Assembly: GCA_963978545.1 (NCBI GenBank)
Contig: OZ021722.1
Location: 36,163,365-36,227,364, forward strand
Length of the DNA: 64,000 bases
From: Linyphia triangularis
Lineage: Eukaryota > Arthropoda > Arachnida > Araneae > Linyphiidae
Reading direction: 5' to 3'
Every line of letters starts with the position of its first letter. Position 1 is the first letter of the stretch. The notes beneath the pieces are model-generated. The model saw only the letters and a list, made by a program, of their open reading frames with translations. It did not search any database and was not told where the DNA came from. The position numbers were made by a program, and so were the translations under genes. Positions 62,213-64,000 of the stretch are shown piece after piece.

Positions 62213-62361
62213 AGGTTCTAACGATATTCGAACTCGGATCGCTGGATTCAGAGTCCAGAGTGCTTACAATTACACCATAGAACTCAACTTTCCCACGCCT
62301 GGCATCGAACCCGGGCCACTTGGGTGAGAGCCAGGATTCCTAAACACTAGACCACATGGGA
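62213..62361 (-). tRNA. Glu(CUC)-Gln(CUG) pair
   Basis: Gln 62213-62284, CUG A1 with the ctaacgatattcg 3' end of the UUG copy at 54787: recombinant. Glu 62290-62361, CUC weak with a D-loop change (taaacac). Confidence 0.63.
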
Positions 62362-62477
62362 CAATAAGACTACGCAATCAAACACTTTAGATATTTAATA
62401 AAATTTTAATGTCAACTATACGTAAAATTTTAAAAATCATCGCATACATGAGAGATATTAATTTAGAAAAAAAACTT

Positions 62478-62626
62478 AGGTTCCACCGAGATTCGAACTC
62501 GGATCGCTGGATTCAGAGTATAGAGTGCTGACCATTACACCATAGAACCCAATTTTCCCACGCCGGGAATCGAACCCGGGCCGCCTGGGTGAAAGCCAGG
62601 AATCCTAACCACTAGACCACATGGGA
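62478..62626 (-). tRNA. Glu(UUC)-Gln(CUG) pair
   Basis: Gln 62478-62549, CUG with gtatagag anticodon-stem change. Glu 62555-62626, UUC intact. Confidence 0.82.
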
Positions 62627-62741
62627 CAGAATGCCTACGTATCCAAATAAATTTTATATTTAATAAAATAATGCAGAAAATTATACAGAAACATTTTTTA
62701 ATCCTTGACATACTTAAACGTGAAATAATTGGGAAAAAATT

Positions 62742-62890
62742 ACGTTCAACTGAAATTTGAGCTGGTATCGCTTTATCCAGAGACAAGAGTGCTGACCATT
62801 ACATCATTGAACTTAATTTTCCCACGCAAGGAATCGAAAATTGGCAGCCTGGGTGATATGTAGTATTCCTAACCATATGACAAAATAGTC
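62742..62890 (-). pseudogene. Decayed Glu-Gln pair
   Basis: Subfamily a, after the cttaaacgtg spacer. Confidence 0.9.
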
Positions 62891-63007
62891 TAATGAATTG
62901 CATTTTATCATCCTTTTGATTCAATAACTATATTGCGTAAAAAATACATATGTCCAAAAATATTTCATTCCAGATATATTTAGACATGATAGATTTAACA
63001 AAAAACT

Positions 63008-63156
63008 AGGTTCTACCGAGATTCGAACTCGGATCGCTGGATTCAAAGTCCAGAGTGCTAACCATTACACCATAGAACTCAACTTTCCCACGCCTGGCAT
63101 CGAACCCGGGCCACTTGGGTGAGAGCCAGGATTCCTAACCACTAGACCACATGGGA
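63008..63156 (-). tRNA. Glu(CUC)-Gln(UUG) pair, recombinant
   Basis: Gln 63008-63079: UUG body with the A1 5' end of the CUG A1 type. Glu 63085-63156, CUC weak. One monomer is missing relative to the block at 55582, so an unequal crossover inside Gln fused monomers one and two of the four-monomer block. Confidence 0.73.
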
Positions 63157-63272
63157 CAATAAGACTACGCAATCAAACACTTTAGATATTTAATAAAATT
63201 TTAATGTCAACTATACGTAAAATTTTAAAAATCATCGCATACATGAGAGATATTAATTTAGAAAAAAAACTT

Positions 63273-63421
63273 AGGTTCCACCGAGATTCGAACTCGGATC
63301 GCTGGATTCAGAGTCCAGAGTGCTGACCATTACACCATAGAACCCAATTTTCCCACGCCGGGAATCGAACCCGGGCCGCCTGGGTGAGAGCCAGGAATCC
63401 TAACCACTAGACCACGTGGGA
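63273..63421 (-). tRNA. Glu(CUC)-Gln(CUG) pair
   Basis: Gln 63273-63344, CUG intact. Glu 63350-63421, CUC intact. Confidence 0.95.
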
Positions 63422-63538
63422 CAGAATGCTTACGTAATCAAATAAATTTTATATTTAATAAAATAATGAAGAAAATTATACAGAAACATTTTATTAATCT
63501 TTGACATACTCAAGGGTGAAATAATTGGAAAAAAACTT

Positions 63539-63687
63539 ACGTTCTACTGAAATATGAGCTGGTATTGCTGGATCAAGAGATAAGAGTGCTGACAATTACA
63601 TCATTGAACTTAATTTTCCCTCGCAAGGAATCGAAAATTGGCAGCCTGGGTGAGATCTTGTACTCCTAACCCTATGACAAAAGATAC
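63539..63687 (-). pseudogene. Decayed Glu-Gln pair
   Basis: Subfamily b (gacaattac). Confidence 0.9.
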
Positions 63688-63807
63688 TCATGAATTGCAA
63701 TTTATCATCCTTTTGATTCAATAACTATATTGCGTAAAAAATATATATATATCCAAAAATATTTCATTCCAGATATATTTATACATGATAGATTTAACAA
63801 AAAGACG

Positions 63808-63955
63808 AGGTTCTACCGAGATTCGAAATCGGATCGCTGTATTCAATGTCCAGAGTGCTAACCATTACACGATAAAACCAATTTTCCCACGCCGGGAATC
63901 GAACCCGGGCCCCCTGGGTGAAAGCCAGGAATCCTAACCACTAGACCACATGGGA
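63808..63955 (-). tRNA. Glu(UUC)-Gln(UUG) pair
   Basis: Gln 63808-63879, UUG A33. Glu 63884-63955, UUC with a variable-loop change (gggccccctggg). A type A spacer follows and runs off the window. Confidence 0.73.
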
Positions 63956-64000
63956 CAATAAGCCTACGCATTCAAACACTTTAGATATTTAATAAAATTA

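Larger units (their letters stand above)
58..64000 (-). repeat. tRNA-Glu/tRNA-Gln satellite array, ~265 bp monomers
   Basis: About 241 head-to-tail monomers, all in one orientation. Each has a 149-bp Glu-Gln pair and a ~116-bp AT-rich spacer. Decayed monomers keep the same ~265 bp pitch as intact ones, so the pitch has been preserved by duplication of whole monomers. Three spacer types occur: type A (tttagatatttaataaaat), between intact pairs; type B (cagaaaattatacagaaac), between an intact pair and a psi unit; and type C (ccaaaaatatttcattc, with a TA run), after a psi unit. The array continues beyond the right edge. No gap over ~130 bp lacks a tRNA-like unit. Confidence 0.97.

Noticed and set aside
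58..64000. CRISPR-like alternation of conserved blocks and variable spacers
   Set aside because: The conserved blocks are 149-bp tRNA pairs and the spacers fall into three shared types; repeat and spacer sizes are wrong and no cas genes are present.
58..64000. tRNA-derived SINE family
   Set aside because: SINEs have one tRNA head, an unrelated body and a tail, and insert at scattered sites. Here both tRNAs are complete, monomers abut in tandem, and no target-site duplications or tails lie between them.
58..64000. Bacterial or organellar tRNA operon
   Set aside because: No encoded CCA, U discriminator on Gln, Pol III T-runs after each pair, and satellite-scale repetition all point to a eukaryotic nuclear locus.

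Overview
The window is one unbroken satellite array of tRNA genes. From base 58 to the end, the sequence is a head-to-tail series of about 241 monomers of ~265 bp. Each monomer carries one tRNA-Glu followed, after only 4-5 nt, by one tRNA-Gln, always on the minus strand. About 172 monomers keep recognisable cloverleaf pairs and about 69 are decayed pairs (psi units), so some 480 tRNA-like units lie in 64 kb. I see no protein-coding gene: the ORFs of 60-83 codons are read through tRNA sequence and its antisense. All counts and coordinates were read by eye.

Organism: a eukaryote. The 3' CCA is not encoded, Gln has a U discriminator, split A/B-box promoters lie inside the genes and T5-T10 runs follow the Gln gene (RNA polymerase III signals). 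Spacers are very AT-rich. The first 57 bases hold a (GTGA)n run followed by gggctttgcctt and a TA-rich end, which resembles repeat tails I associate with moths and butterflies. That taxonomic hint is weak and from memory.

Layout of a monomer, minus strand 5' to 3': AT-rich leader, tRNA-Glu (72 nt), 5-nt linker, tRNA-Gln (72 nt), T-run, ~115 bp spacer. There is no T4 between the two genes, so the pair looks dicistronic. In a standard pair starting at S (plus-strand coordinate), Gln is S to S+71 and Glu is S+77 to S+148; the anticodons are at S+36..38 and S+113..115.

Terms used in the entries. Gln types: 'UUG intact'; 'CUG intact'; 'CUG U1A8' (G1 to U, U8 to A); 'CUG U1U2A8' (also G2 to U); 'CUG A1' (G1 to A); 'UUG C33' and 'UUG A33' (invariant U33 lost and T-stem G53 to U); 'UUG decayed'. 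Glu types: 'UUC intact'; 'UUC D-TTAT' and 'UUC D-ATAT' (3' side of the D stem GGAT changed to TTAT or ATAT); 'D-TTAT/A28' (also an A28.G42 mismatch); 'UUC G58' (A58 to G); 'CUC intact'; 'CUC weak' (C28.A42 and G51.A63 mismatches, U60 to G); 'UUU' (Glu body with a Lys anticodon). Psi units fall in subfamilies a, b and c.

Larger structure: a four-monomer block of ~1063 bp (UUG pair, CUG A1 pair, CUG/CUC pair, psi unit) recurs many times. Above it are a 9-monomer repeat (2391 bp), a 15-monomer repeat (3982 bp), a 28-monomer repeat (7433 bp) and a ~6.6 kb segment repeated 12,221 bp away. The array supplies both isoacceptors of both amino acids (codons CAA, CAG, GAA, GAG), with one degenerate psi unit kept in most blocks.
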